Below are positions 31,924 to 40,894 of a stretch of DNA of 64,000 bases, piece after piece (positions within the stretch are counted from its first letter, which is position 1; each line of letters begins with the position of its first letter). Under the pieces are notes generated by a model. That model saw only the letters and a list, made by a program, of their open reading frames with translations. It was not told the DNA's origin and ran no database searches. Source of the DNA: an uncultured Bacilli bacterium (GTDB taxonomy: Bacteria > Bacillota_I > Bacilli_A > RF39 > UBA660); NCBI GenBank assembly GCA_934098565.1, contig CAKOON010000002.1, forward strand, positions 162,032 to 226,031, given 5' to 3'. The position numbers and the translations under genes are program-made.

Positions 31924-32826
31924 ATGATTATTGGTTCACATGTATCTTTTGGTAAAGAACAGTTGTATACTTCTGCTAAAGAGGCGGTTTCTTATCAAGC
32001 TAATACTTTTATGTTTTATACAGGGGCACCCCAAAATACAATTAGAAAAGAAATAGATATAAATTTAGTTAAGAAAGCTCAAGAGTTGATGAGCGCTAAT
32101 AACATAGATATTAATAGTGTTATTTGTCATGCTCCATACATTGTTAATCCAGCTAGTAATGATTTAATTAAGCAAGATTTTGCCGTTTCTTTTTTACAAG
32201 AGGAGATTAGAAGATGTAGTTTGATGGGGATTACAAAGATGGTGTTACACCCTGGAAGTGCAGTTAATGAGACTAGAGAAGATGGTTTAAATAATATTGT
32301 TAAAGTCTTAGATAGAGTCTTAGATAATCCTTATGATGTTAAAATTCTTTTAGAAACAATGGCTGGTAAAGGCAATGAATGTGGGATAAATCTGGAAGAA
32401 ATAAACTATTTAATAAAGAATGTAAAAGATAATACGAAGTTAGGCGTTTGTTTAGATACTTGTCACTTAAATGATTCGGGGGTAGATATAGCATCATTTG
32501 ATAAGTATTTAGATGATTTTGATAACTTGATTGGTTTGGAAAGAATTGGTTGTGTTCATGTTAATGATAGTAAAAATCCCATTGGTAGTCATAAAGATCG
32601 TCATGAAAATATTGGCTTAGGAACTTTGGGGTTTGATAACCTTCTAAAGGTTATAAATAATCCAAGATTAGAAAAAATTCCGTTTATTTTAGAAACGCCT
32701 TATGTATGTAGGGAAGATAATGAGAAAGAAAAGATTTACCCTCCCTATCGGTTTGAAATAGCTATGTTAAGAAATCAAGTGTTTAATGAGAATTTATTAG
32801 CTGATATTAGGAGTTATTACAATTAA
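31924..32826 (+). CDS. nfo: Endonuclease IV (AP endonuclease)
   Basis: 300 residues, normal length for bacterial Nfo. It begins IIGSHVSF with the first zinc-ligand His. Further family motifs are LHPGSAV, LLETMAGKG, GVCLDTCHLNDSG, CVHVNDSKNPIGSHKDRHENIG and the C-terminal ILETP. Known: it cleaves 5' to abasic sites in base excision repair using three zinc ions in a TIM barrel. All visible ligand residues are in place. It is transcribed convergently with the acyltransferase gene. Confidence 0.96.
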   Translation: MIIGSHVSFGKEQLYTSAKEAVSYQANTFMFYTGAPQNTIRKEIDINLVKKAQELMSANNIDINSVICHAPYIVNPASNDLIKQDFAVSFLQEEIRRCSLMGITKMVLHPGSAVNETREDGLNNIVKVLDRVLDNPYDVKILLETMAGKGNECGINLEEINYLIKNVKDNTKLGVCLDTCHLNDSGVDIASFDKYLDDFDNLIGLERIGCVHVNDSKNPIGSHKDRHENIGLGTLGFDNLLKVINNPRLEKIPFILETPYVCREDNEKEKIYPPYRFEIAMLRNQVFNENLLADIRSYYN

Positions 32827-32834
32827 GGAATAAG

Positions 32835-32898
32835 AAAAAAGAATAGGACTTTAAGGTCTAAGAACATAGTTAGTTTTTAGAATCTTCTATTCTTTTTT
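32835..32898. terminator. Bidirectional terminator between nfo and the acyltransferase
   Basis: AAAAAAGAATAG (32835-32846) is the exact reverse complement of CTATTCTTTTTT (32887-32898), with a 40-base loop containing smaller pairings. The right arm lies inside the end of the acyltransferase gene. Confidence 0.5.
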
Positions 32899-33643
32899 GA
32901 TATTTAATATAGGAATAAGTACTTTTTTGGCTACGAATTGTCATTTGATTAAAGACTTTATCTCTTAAAGACGTAGCTTGTTCTTTTTTAGTTGGTAGGT
33001 CATCTGGGTAGAACGGACCATCAATATAGATAGTTATCTTTGGTCTTTTGCCAATCTTTCTTTTTTGATAAGTAGTGGTCATTGTAAAAGCAGGAACATT
33101 ATCTTTAACAGGAAAACGAAAGGAAGATACTGGGAGTGGACGAATCTTGGTATAATAGGGCCAGAGATGGGCTTCAGGGTAGATAGTGATGGAATGGTTT
33201 TGAACTAGGGTATGCATGGCCTTAAAGAGATCTTCTTTTTCGTGGATCTTTTTAGGAATAGGTAAGGCACCGACAAAAGGTAAAATTTTTCCTAAGAAAG
33301 GAATACCTAGGTTAGCAGTGCTGGCAACGACATAATTTTTTCTAGGAAATGTTAAGAGCAGAGGATTTAAGGCATCGCCAATCATTTGCGTATGATTACC
33401 AAATAAGTAGTAGCCTTTATATCTCTTTAAAATCTCTTTATTTTGAAATGATACCCGAAGAAAAAGTTTGCAGTAAATAAGGGCAATTAAGTAAGCAATA
33501 AAGTATAAAATAGTAGAAATAATTTTATAGATAATGCTGGTGTTTAGCCATCTGTAATTGCTTTTGAGTTCATAGTCTTGATTACTGGAAGTAACAAAGT
33601 CTTCCGTATAGTTATCATAGGTTATTGAATTTTGTTTTTTCAT
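32870..33643 (-). CDS. 1-acyl-glycerol-3-phosphate acyltransferase-like protein (PlsC family)
   Basis: 257 residues from ATG at 33643; an in-frame GTG at 33652 is possible. A hydrophobic helix lies at about 36-62. The acyltransferase signature appears as GNHTQMIGDALNP, i.e. His and Asp separated by five rather than four residues. Block III is IYPEAHLWPYYTKIRPL (family E-G-x-R/E-A-H form), and IYIDGPFYPDDLP follows. Known: PlsC-type enzymes add the second acyl chain in phospholipid synthesis. The exact substrate is uncertain, since this subgroup is broad. Confidence 0.82.
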   Translation of the reverse strand: MKKQNSITYDNYTEDFVTSSNQDYELKSNYRWLNTSIIYKIISTILYFIAYLIALIYCKLFLRVSFQNKEILKRYKGYYLFGNHTQMIGDALNPLLLTFPRKNYVVASTANLGIPFLGKILPFVGALPIPKKIHEKEDLFKAMHTLVQNHSITIYPEAHLWPYYTKIRPLPVSSFRFPVKDNVPAFTMTTTYQKRKIGKRPKITIYIDGPFYPDDLPTKKEQATSLRDKVFNQMTIRSQKSTYSYIKYQKRIEDSKN

Positions 33644-33673
33644 AAATATCACAGGAATATTGTAGCAAATTAA

Positions 33674-33702
33674 TTGACTAATTTCACTAATTTTGCTATC
33701 AT
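33674..33702 (+). promoter_or_regulatory. Promoter of lysS
   Basis: -35 TTGACT (33674-33679), 17-base spacer, -10 TATCAT (33697-33702). Confidence 0.65.
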
Positions 33703-33724
33703 TTGATAGAAAGAAGTGGTACTT

Positions 33725-35620
33725 ATGCGAAAATTAACAGAGCAAGAACTTGTTCGAAGAGATAAATTAAATGAAATAGCTAAAGTATGTAATCCTTATC
33801 CCGATAGTTTTAAAAGAACACATACGTTAAGCGAAGCCAGAAATTTAAGTGATGGGACGACTGCGGTTAGTGTTTGTGGTCGTATTATTTTCATGCGTAA
33901 AATGGGCAAACTTTCTTTTGTTCGCATTAGAGAGTTAGAAAGTGATTTACAATTAGAGTTTAGAATTGATGAAGTTGGCGAGGAAAGATATGAATTTTTT
34001 AAGAAACTTATTGATTCTGGTGATTTTATTGGGGCAACAGGCGAAATTTTTACAACCCAAACCGGGGAGAAAACTTTAAGAGTTAAAAGTTTTGAATTTT
34101 TAGGAAAGGCTTTAAAACCATTGCCAGAGAAATTCCATGGTTTACAAGATACGGAACTTAAGTATCGTCAAAGATATGTTGATTTAATTATGAATCAGGA
34201 TTCTCGAAATGTTTTCTTAGGTCGTAGTAAATTTTATGCTTTTTTACACCGTTATTTAGGAGAAAATGGTTTCCTAGAAGTAGAAACTCCTATTATGCAA
34301 ACGGCTGTTAGTGGCGCCGCAGCGAAACCATTCTTTACTCATCACAATGCCTTAAATTTAGATATGAATTTAAGAATTGCTCCCGAAACTTATTTGAAAC
34401 AATGTATTGCGGCTGGATTTGACCGTGTCTATGAAGTTGCTAAATGTTTCCGTAATGAAGGTATGGATACTGAACATTTACAAGAATTTACGCAAGTTGA
34501 ATGGTATGTAGCTTATTGGAATTTTGAAGATACAATTGTTTTCTTCCAGAATTTCATTAAGAATGCTTTACTGGAACTTTTAGGGACAACAACAATTAAT
34601 TATCGTGGTAATGAGTTGAAATTTGATGGTAACTGGGAAAGAATTAATTACATTGATGCTATGAAAGGACTTTTAGGCGCTGATTTTCTTGATATTACTA
34701 ATCCCGATGAGTTAAAAGGATTAGTTGTAAGTAAGAATTTATTTACGATGGCGGATATGACTGAGTATAAATCAGTAAGCCAAATTATTGATTTTGTTTA
34801 CAAAAAGAAAATTCGTGCAAATATAGTAGGACCAACCATTCTCTATAATTATCCAGCTGTTTTAAAGCCTTTGGCTAGAAGAAATGATACTGATAATAAT
34901 GCAGTAGATGTATTCCAAGTTGTTGTTTGTGGTACGGAAATTTGTAATGCTTATTCAGAACTTGTTAATCCTGAAATTCAAAGAGCTAATTTTGAAGACC
35001 AAGCTAAAGCTAAAAGTCAAGGTGATGATGAAACAATGGAACTTGATGAAGATTTTATGGGAGCAATGGAACAAGGTATGCCTCCTATCTCTGGCTTAGG
35101 TTTTGGAATTGATCGTTTAATGATGTTATTCTACAATCAAGAGTCAATTCGTGATGTTGTTTTATTCCCAATTATGAAAAAGGAAAATGGGACATCGACT
35201 GCTAGTACTTTAAAGACTAATACGGTTGTATCAGATGAGCCAATTGATTTTTCTAAAGTTGAAATTGAGCCATTATTCCAAGATTATGTTGATTTTGATA
35301 GTTTTGCTAAATGTGATTTTAGGGCTGTTAAAGTTAAAGATTGTGTCGCTGTGCCAAAGAGTAAAAAGCTATTACAGTTTACTTTAGATGATGGAACTGG
35401 GACAGATAGAACAATTCTTAGTGGTATTCACGGCTTTTATGAGCCAGAAGCTTTAATTGGTAAAACTTTAGTAGCTATTACAAATTTACCACCAAAAGCC
35501 ATGATGGGTATTGAGTCTTGTGGCATGCTGTTATCGGCAGTTCATACTGAAGAAGGTGAGGAAAAGCTAAATCTTTTAATGATTAGTAATAAAATTCCTG
35601 CGGGGGCTAAGTTATATTAG
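33725..35620 (+). CDS. lysS: Class II lysyl-tRNA synthetase with fused C-terminal tRNA-binding (EMAPII/Trbp111) domain
   Basis: 631 residues from ATG at 33725, chosen because AGAAAGAAGTGG lies 5 bases upstream; the in-frame GTG at 33716 would place the ribosome site inside the gene. An OB-fold anticodon-binding domain (about 50-145) precedes the class II core, with motif 2 FRNEGMDTEHLQEFTQVEW and motif 3 GLGFGIDRLMML near about 460. Past the normal end (about 495) an extra domain of about 105 residues begins FAKCDFRAVKVKDCVAVPKS and contains GIHGFYEPEALIGK, the Trbp111/EMAPII OB fold best known from the C-terminus of MetRS. Role: charges tRNA-Lys; a tRNA-Lys gene lies at 30036. The fusion should raise tRNA affinity. 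Confidence 0.95.
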   Translation: MRKLTEQELVRRDKLNEIAKVCNPYPDSFKRTHTLSEARNLSDGTTAVSVCGRIIFMRKMGKLSFVRIRELESDLQLEFRIDEVGEERYEFFKKLIDSGDFIGATGEIFTTQTGEKTLRVKSFEFLGKALKPLPEKFHGLQDTELKYRQRYVDLIMNQDSRNVFLGRSKFYAFLHRYLGENGFLEVETPIMQTAVSGAAAKPFFTHHNALNLDMNLRIAPETYLKQCIAAGFDRVYEVAKCFRNEGMDTEHLQEFTQVEWYVAYWNFEDTIVFFQNFIKNALLELLGTTTINYRGNELKFDGNWERINYIDAMKGLLGADFLDITNPDELKGLVVSKNLFTMADMTEYKSVSQIIDFVYKKKIRANIVGPTILYNYPAVLKPLARRNDTDNNAVDVFQVVVCGTEICNAYSELVNPEIQRANFEDQAKAKSQGDDETMELDEDFMGAMEQGMPPISGLGFGIDRLMMLFYNQESIRDVVLFPIMKKENGTSTASTLKTNTVVSDEPIDFSKVEIEPLFQDYVDFDSFAKCDFRAVKVKDCVAVPKSKKLLQFTLDDGTGTDRTILSGIHGFYEPEALIGKTLVAITNLPPKAMMGIESCGMLLSAVHTEEGEEKLNLLMISNKIPAGAKLY

Positions 35621-35648
35621 AAAGCCTAATTATTTAGGCTTTTTTCTT
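35621..35648 (+). terminator. Terminator of lysS
   Basis: AGCCTAA-ttat-TTAGGCT stem followed by a T run. Confidence 0.8.
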
Positions 35649-35709
35649 TTGACTTCAGGTATATAAAGGTATTTGTTTTCATAATATGTTTTAGAGAGGA
35701 ATTGATTTT

Positions 35710-36474
35710 ATGAGAGAGAGTATACCTTATGAAAAGGAAATTGTTTTTAATACGAAAATAGCCGAAATTACTTCTATTTCTTTAGAATATGAAGCTAATG
35801 TTTTAGATGAAGATATTGAAGGTGATTTTATTGTTTCTGGAGATTATAAAATTCATGAGTTGAGTGTCAACAAAGAACCTTTTAAATACCGTATTCCTTT
35901 TAGCGTTTCCTTAACTGATGATATTATTAGGGACTCAATTAAGTATGATATTAATAATTTTACATATGAGATAGTTGATGATGATACTTTAAGAGTTAAT
36001 ATTTCTTTTGGCATTGATTATGAACTTGTTAAGGAAAAAGTTTTAAAAGAGGAAGAAAGTATAGAAAAAGAAGATAATTTGATAGATAGAGAAGATAAGA
36101 CTGATGGAGTTTTACAAACTAGAGAAGATAAAGCTTCTTTAGAGTTAAATAATCTTTTAGATGATATTGAACTAAATAATACTTCTGATAATAAAAAAGT
36201 TTTAGATAATACTTTTATTCAAGATAGCGGGGTTACTGAGGTTAAAAATACCACGTTAACTGATAATACTAATAAAGAGGTTGTTTTAAATAATGTTAGT
36301 AATGCTTTAAATACGTATGTTACTTATCATATTCATGTGTTAAGTGAAGGCGAAGATATTGATACTATCATTAATAAATATAAAGTTAATAAAGATATTA
36401 TTGAGGAGTATAATCAAGGTCTCGAGTGGGTCATGGGTGAGAAAGTAATTATTCCTGAATTACAAGATGAATAA
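35710..36474 (+). CDS. spoVID: SpoVID-like spore coat assembly protein with LysM domain
   Basis: 254 residues. The N-terminal beta-rich part (about 1-110: EITSISLEYEANVLDED, IEGDFIVSGDYKIHE) has the pattern of the SpoVID N-terminal coat-encasement domain. A charged Glu/Asp/Asn linker (about 115-200) follows. A C-terminal LysM-like motif (about 204-250) reads YHIHVLSEGEDIDTIINKYKV then EYNQ. Length is about half that of B. subtilis SpoVID. The following gene overlaps by 8 bases and is a CotS/YsxE-like kinase fold, reproducing the spoVID-ysxE pair. Inference: a coat morphogenetic factor made in the mother cell. Confidence 0.72.
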   Translation: MRESIPYEKEIVFNTKIAEITSISLEYEANVLDEDIEGDFIVSGDYKIHELSVNKEPFKYRIPFSVSLTDDIIRDSIKYDINNFTYEIVDDDTLRVNISFGIDYELVKEKVLKEEESIEKEDNLIDREDKTDGVLQTREDKASLELNNLLDDIELNNTSDNKKVLDNTFIQDSGVTEVKNTTLTDNTNKEVVLNNVSNALNTYVTYHIHVLSEGEDIDTIINKYKVNKDIIEEYNQGLEWVMGEKVIIPELQDE

Positions 36475-37363
36475 GGAAATTAAAGAATTAATTGAAAAAT
36501 ATAAACCCCTTAAATATACAATTAAAGGAAAGACAGTAAGTGTCTCTAGTACACAAGGAAACTTTGTTATTAAGCCAACTACTAAGGATATTAAAGGCCT
36601 ATTTAATTATTTAGATTCGAGGAATTTTTATAATTATCCGAAAATTGTAGCACAAGATGACAAATATATAACTTATGAATACATTAATCAATTGGAAACA
36701 CCAAAAGAGCAACAGCTGTTAGATTTAGTCTTAGTGGTGGCAAAGTTACATAATAAAACAGTTTATTTTAAAGAGGTTACCGAAGATAAATATATTGAGA
36801 TATATGACAATATTAAAGAAAACGTTATGTATTTACAAGATTATTATAGTAAGATTTATGATGAGGCTTTTATGGAAATTTATATTAGTCCAGCTAAATA
36901 TACTTTTCTTATAAATTACAGTTTAATTAATAATGATTTAACTTTTATCTTAGAAGAATTAGATGAGTGGTTTAATTTAGTTAAAGAGTCCAATAAACAA
37001 AGGGTCTGTTTAATTCATAACAATTTGTCATTAGACCACTTTGTAAAAGGTATGGATAGTTATCTTTTAAGTTGGGATAAGTATCAATTTGATACACCGG
37101 TTATGGATATTGTTAATCTTTATCATAATGAGTATTTAACTTGTGATTTTAGTGGTATTTTAAAAGAATATTTAAATAATTTTAAACTAAGTGTTGAGGA
37201 AGAAAAATTATTATTTATTTTGATATCACTACCGCAAGAGATAAAATTTTTAGATAGTGAGTTTAATAATACAATTAACATTGGTAATTTAATTGATTAT
37301 ATTAAAAGAACTGAAAAGCTAATAAGGCCATATTATGCGGAAAAGCAAAAAGAACAGAATTGA
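36467..37363 (+). CDS. ysxE: CotS/YsxE-like spore coat protein with aminoglycoside-phosphotransferase-type fold
   Basis: 298 residues. The kinase-like fold is recognised from VCLIHNNLSLDHFV at about 183-196 (family catalytic loop H-G-D-L-x-x-x-N) and LLSWDKYQFDTPVMDIVNLYH at about 202-222 (family h-D-F-D/E region). The usual catalytic Asp in H-x-D is replaced by Asn (HNN), and the first Asp of the metal loop is the Asp of SWDK. It may therefore be weakly active or inactive. The 8-base overlap with the SpoVID-like gene suggests translational coupling. Known: CotS and YsxE are coat proteins whose kinase activity is unproved. Confidence 0.72.
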   Translation: MNKEIKELIEKYKPLKYTIKGKTVSVSSTQGNFVIKPTTKDIKGLFNYLDSRNFYNYPKIVAQDDKYITYEYINQLETPKEQQLLDLVLVVAKLHNKTVYFKEVTEDKYIEIYDNIKENVMYLQDYYSKIYDEAFMEIYISPAKYTFLINYSLINNDLTFILEELDEWFNLVKESNKQRVCLIHNNLSLDHFVKGMDSYLLSWDKYQFDTPVMDIVNLYHNEYLTCDFSGILKEYLNNFKLSVEEEKLLFILISLPQEIKFLDSEFNNTINIGNLIDYIKRTEKLIRPYYAEKQKEQN

Positions 37364-37504
37364 TACTTCAATAAGAAGAATGAAAATATTAAAACGAAGA
37401 GGCAAAATAAGAGTTATTAAGGTTTGATAAAAAATTAAGATAGAAAGGCCAATAATAGCTAATATAGTAAAAAAATTGGGGATTCTTGGTCGATTATTAC
37501 ACAT
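37319..37504 (-). CDS. Small two-TM membrane protein, hypothetical
   Basis: 61 residues. Minus-strand ATG with AGGTG seven bases upstream and a TATAAT box just before that. Two hydrophobic helices (about 12-30 and 38-57) follow a short basic N-terminus, MCNNRPRIPNF. The last 45 bases overlap the 3' end of the YsxE-like gene on the opposite strand. The ribosome site and promoter box argue for a real gene; the family is not recognised. Confidence 0.4.
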   Translation of the reverse strand: MCNNRPRIPNFFTILAIIGLSILIFYQTLITLILPLRFNIFILLIEVSILFFLLFRIIWPY

Positions 37505-37620
37505 ATATATACACCTATTTTATTATATGTAAAGTATAGTAAAGGGTGTTTTTTCTTGGCCTTAAGTATTTAATTATTAAGAATATTCTGTTATAATGAG
37601 GATATAAAGTAGGTGGTAGT

Positions 37621-39438
37621 GTGAAAAACTGGAAAAGAGATGTGGTTAACATCTTGTTGATTAGTGGTATTAGTATTAACTATTTTTTAGGAGGGATTAA
37701 TGTTAATGCTAAATCTAATTATAAGGCATATACTAATGATGATGTTAACTATCGTAGAGAACCTAATTTAAATGCTACTACTGCAAGCGGTGATGAAAAC
37801 ATAATTGCTCACTTAGATAATGGTGCGCAAGTAACAGTGGTCAGTGATAAGAAAGTTAGTTATAGTGGGTGTAAATCAGGTTGGGTTAATATTATTTATA
37901 ATGATGTTTCAGGGTATGTTTGCTCTTACTATTTAAGTGATACACCACCTAAAGAGGTTTATGGCAGACCTTGGAATAGCCCTAAAAAAGCAATAATGGG
38001 CGGGGCAAAGTGGATTGGCTCGGGTTATATTTCAAGGGGACAATTTACTTCGTATTTAAAAAAGTTTAATGTAAATCCTAAAGCAGAAAGTGCTTTATAC
38101 AATCATCAATATCAAACTAATATCGCTGCTCCTTCGAGTGAATCGGTAACAACTTATAATGCTTATAAAAAGAATAACTTTTTAGAATTACAGTTTACTT
38201 TTAATATTCCGGTATTTAATAATATGGCGGATAGGTATGATAGATATATTGGTTATGACTCACTTGGTACTAACAGGCGGATTAAAAACCTAGTTGATAA
38301 TATTCCTGTTCAAGATGAAGTAACTGATCAAGTATTTGAGGATACTTTAAATCAGGAAGGGTTCCCAGAAAGTTATAAAAGAATTTTAAGATATTTACAT
38401 AATATTCACCCCAATTGGGTTTTTAAGGCTATGTTAACTGGTGAAGATTTTCTATATGCAGTGAACCAAGAAAAGCTAGCGGGGGCAATTGACATGAGTG
38501 ATTATTATGATGAGTCTCGTTTGGTTGTTGAAGGAAGTCGTTGGTATCGTCCTACTACGAGTGCAACAGCATATTATATGGATCCGAGAAATTTCTTGAC
38601 AGAGAAATATATCTTTCAATTTGAGGCTTTGAACTACGATGAAAAGTATACAGAAGATTTGGTACAAGGAGTTTTAAATAATACTTTTATGAATGGCGAT
38701 AGCATTATCGATAAACAAAGTTATAAGAGTATTTTTGTAGAAGCAGGTAAAACTTATGATATGTCACCCCTTTATTTAGCTTCTTTGGCAAGGCAGGAAG
38801 TAGGGACTAAAGGAAGTATTGCTTCATCAGGCGCTAAATTTACTTATAATGGTAATGAGTATCAAGGAATATATAACTTCTTTAATATTGGAGCTTATAC
38901 GGGGGTTTATGATGGCTTAATGTATGCCAGTGGGGGATACTGTAAAATTTGTGGAGATTATATAGAGCCTGTAAATCCACCATCAAGTGATAATAACAAT
39001 AATAGTGGGGATAATGGTAGCAGTGATGATGATAATCCCGTAATTGTTCCTAGTAGTAAGACACTTATTGGTAATTTAGGTCTTAAGGAAGATGGTAGTT
39101 ATCTAAAAGGCTTTAATGTTGGTAGTAAGATTAGTGATTTGAAAGCTAAAGAATTGAGTGTTACTTATAGTTCTCTTAGTATAATTGCTACCGGAACTAA
39201 GGTGACTTTTAGTGATGGGGCCAGTTATACGGCAGTTATTTATGGAGATTTAACTGGTGATGGTATTATAAATTCAGCTGATCTTTTAAGATTAAGACAG
39301 CATTTATTAGGAACAAAAGAATTAAATGACGCCTATTTAAAAGCTGCGGATTTGACTGGCGATGGTACTGTTAATTCAGCCGATTTGCTTAAATTAAGAC
39401 AATATTTATTAGGACAAACTAATATTAATCAATTATAA
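37621..39438 (+). CDS. Secreted SH3b-glucosaminidase, circularly permuted, with C-terminal dockerin
   Basis: 605 residues starting at GTG. Signal peptide about 1-31. SH3b domain about 36-105. At about 118-200 come YGRPWNSPKKAIMGGAKWIG, YLKKFNV, YNHQYQTNIAAPSSE and IPVFNNM; in related clostridial enzymes this block FOLLOWS the catalytic part. The FPESYKRILRYLHNIHPNWV start block lies at about 248-268, YYMDPRNFLTE at about 318-328 and the catalytic LYLASLARQEVG at about 385-396 with YNFFNIGAYTG at about 417-427. A Ser/Asn linker precedes the C-terminus (about 540-605), which has two dockerin F-hand repeats (DLTGDGIINSADLL, DLTGDGTVNSADLL). Inference: a peptidoglycan glucosaminidase docked to the surface protein encoded next door. 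Confidence 0.88.
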   Translation: MKNWKRDVVNILLISGISINYFLGGINVNAKSNYKAYTNDDVNYRREPNLNATTASGDENIIAHLDNGAQVTVVSDKKVSYSGCKSGWVNIIYNDVSGYVCSYYLSDTPPKEVYGRPWNSPKKAIMGGAKWIGSGYISRGQFTSYLKKFNVNPKAESALYNHQYQTNIAAPSSESVTTYNAYKKNNFLELQFTFNIPVFNNMADRYDRYIGYDSLGTNRRIKNLVDNIPVQDEVTDQVFEDTLNQEGFPESYKRILRYLHNIHPNWVFKAMLTGEDFLYAVNQEKLAGAIDMSDYYDESRLVVEGSRWYRPTTSATAYYMDPRNFLTEKYIFQFEALNYDEKYTEDLVQGVLNNTFMNGDSIIDKQSYKSIFVEAGKTYDMSPLYLASLARQEVGTKGSIASSGAKFTYNGNEYQGIYNFFNIGAYTGVYDGLMYASGGYCKICGDYIEPVNPPSSDNNNNSGDNGSSDDDNPVIVPSSKTLIGNLGLKEDGSYLKGFNVGSKISDLKAKELSVTYSSLSIIATGTKVTFSDGASYTAVIYGDLTGDGIINSADLLRLRQHLLGTKELNDAYLKAADLTGDGTVNSADLLKLRQYLLGQTNINQL

Positions 39439-39452
39439 GAGGAAGGATAGAT

Positions 39453-40886
39453 ATGAAGAAAAGATATATTTTATATACATTAGGTTTGATGGCTACTTTA
39501 AATACGGTTGTTTTAGCAGCGCCGAGTTATAGTTTTAGGACATCTAGCAGTTCAATAACTAATGGTGGCAAGGTAACGGCTTCCGTAACTGTTAGTAGTA
39601 CGGCTAGTTGGCAGATAAAAATAACTAGTTCCGGTAATACTTACGGTTGTACGGAATCTTTTGCTGATGCAACGGGAAATGCTAAAAATACTTCGAAGAC
39701 TTTTTCAGTTACTTGTAAAGCTAGTAGTGTCGGAGTAGTTAATTTTACGTTATCAGGAAATATTACTGATGAGTCTGGCAACACTGTTAATTTAAGTGGT
39801 AGTAAGAGTGTTTCGGTTAAAGAAAAAGCTCCTGACTCAAAGGTTAATACTTTAAGTAGTTTAAAAGTTGATGGTTATGAATTGTCACCAGTCTTTGATA
39901 GTGAAGTTTTAGAGTACTCAGTAAATGTTCCTCCTAATACAACAAAGATAAATATTTCAGCAACTAGAAAAGATAGTACTTCTTCTGTAAGTGGTACTGG
40001 AGAGTTTGATGTTGTTGAAGGTAGTAATAAATTTACAATTGATGTTAAAGCTCAGAATGGAAATTTAAGAACTTATACGATTAATGTCATGGTAACTGAT
40101 GAAAATCCTATTAAAGTTAATGTGTTAAATGAAGAATATACCATATTAAAAACGTCAAGAAATTTAGAAATTCCTTCATTGTATAATGAAACAACAATGG
40201 ATATTAATGGGGAGGCTGTACCTTGTTTTATTAATGAAGAAACTGGTATAACTTTAATAGCGCTTAAAAATAATTATGGAGTAGTTAATTTCTTTATCTA
40301 TGAAGATGGTAGTTATACTAAGTATGTGGAACTAACTAGTGATAATCTAATTATTATGCCTACTAATAAAGAACTTAACTTAAAGGGGTATAAAGAAGAA
40401 GAGATAGTCATTAATGAAAATAAAGTTAAAGCGTATCACTATAAGAAATTAAATAGTAGTTATTATGTTTTTGAGGCTAGAAATTTAGAAGACAATACGG
40501 TTAATAAGTATTTATATAATTCTAATGATAATACTTATATGTTATTTGATGAGGAATTATATCATAGTCTTTATAATGATATTATGTTTTATCTTTATAC
40601 TATAGGTGGCTGTGCCGGTATTATTATTTTGAGTCTGATAATTATCATGATTATATCTAGTAAGAATAAGAAAATTCGAAAATTAGTAACTGTTTTAGAA
40701 GAAAAAATTAAACTTAAGGATAAAGAGATAGCCAAAAGAAAGAATATATATTATAATAATAAACATAAAAAGCACAAAAAGGATAAAAATGTTAATGAAG
40801 TTAAAGCAAATGGGGATACTAGTGATAAGTTAGATGTATCTAGTTTAGATGATACTACTGATACTTATAATATTTTAAAAGACTAG
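39453..40886 (+). CDS. Membrane-anchored cohesin-like plus cadherin-like beta-sandwich protein
   Basis: 477 residues. Signal peptide about 1-22 (ends VVLAA). A cohesin/Big-like domain at about 24-130 contains a Cys pair (CTES, TCKA). A cadherin-like beta-sandwich domain (about 136-212) has LSSLKVDGYELSP and YTINVMV at its ends. A further beta domain runs about 220-370. A TM helix lies at about 385-408, then a strongly basic cytoplasmic tail with HKKHKKDK and an acidic end. It starts 15 bases after the dockerin-bearing glucosaminidase. Inference: a cell-surface receptor for the dockerin of its neighbour, and a possible link to the inside through the charged tail. Confidence 0.78.
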   Translation: MKKRYILYTLGLMATLNTVVLAAPSYSFRTSSSSITNGGKVTASVTVSSTASWQIKITSSGNTYGCTESFADATGNAKNTSKTFSVTCKASSVGVVNFTLSGNITDESGNTVNLSGSKSVSVKEKAPDSKVNTLSSLKVDGYELSPVFDSEVLEYSVNVPPNTTKINISATRKDSTSSVSGTGEFDVVEGSNKFTIDVKAQNGNLRTYTINVMVTDENPIKVNVLNEEYTILKTSRNLEIPSLYNETTMDINGEAVPCFINEETGITLIALKNNYGVVNFFIYEDGSYTKYVELTSDNLIIMPTNKELNLKGYKEEEIVINENKVKAYHYKKLNSSYYVFEARNLEDNTVNKYLYNSNDNTYMLFDEELYHSLYNDIMFYLYTIGGCAGIIILSLIIIMIISSKNKKIRKLVTVLEEKIKLKDKEIAKRKNIYYNNKHKKHKKDKNVNEVKANGDTSDKLDVSSLDDTTDTYNILKD

Positions 40887-40894
40887 GAGTATTT

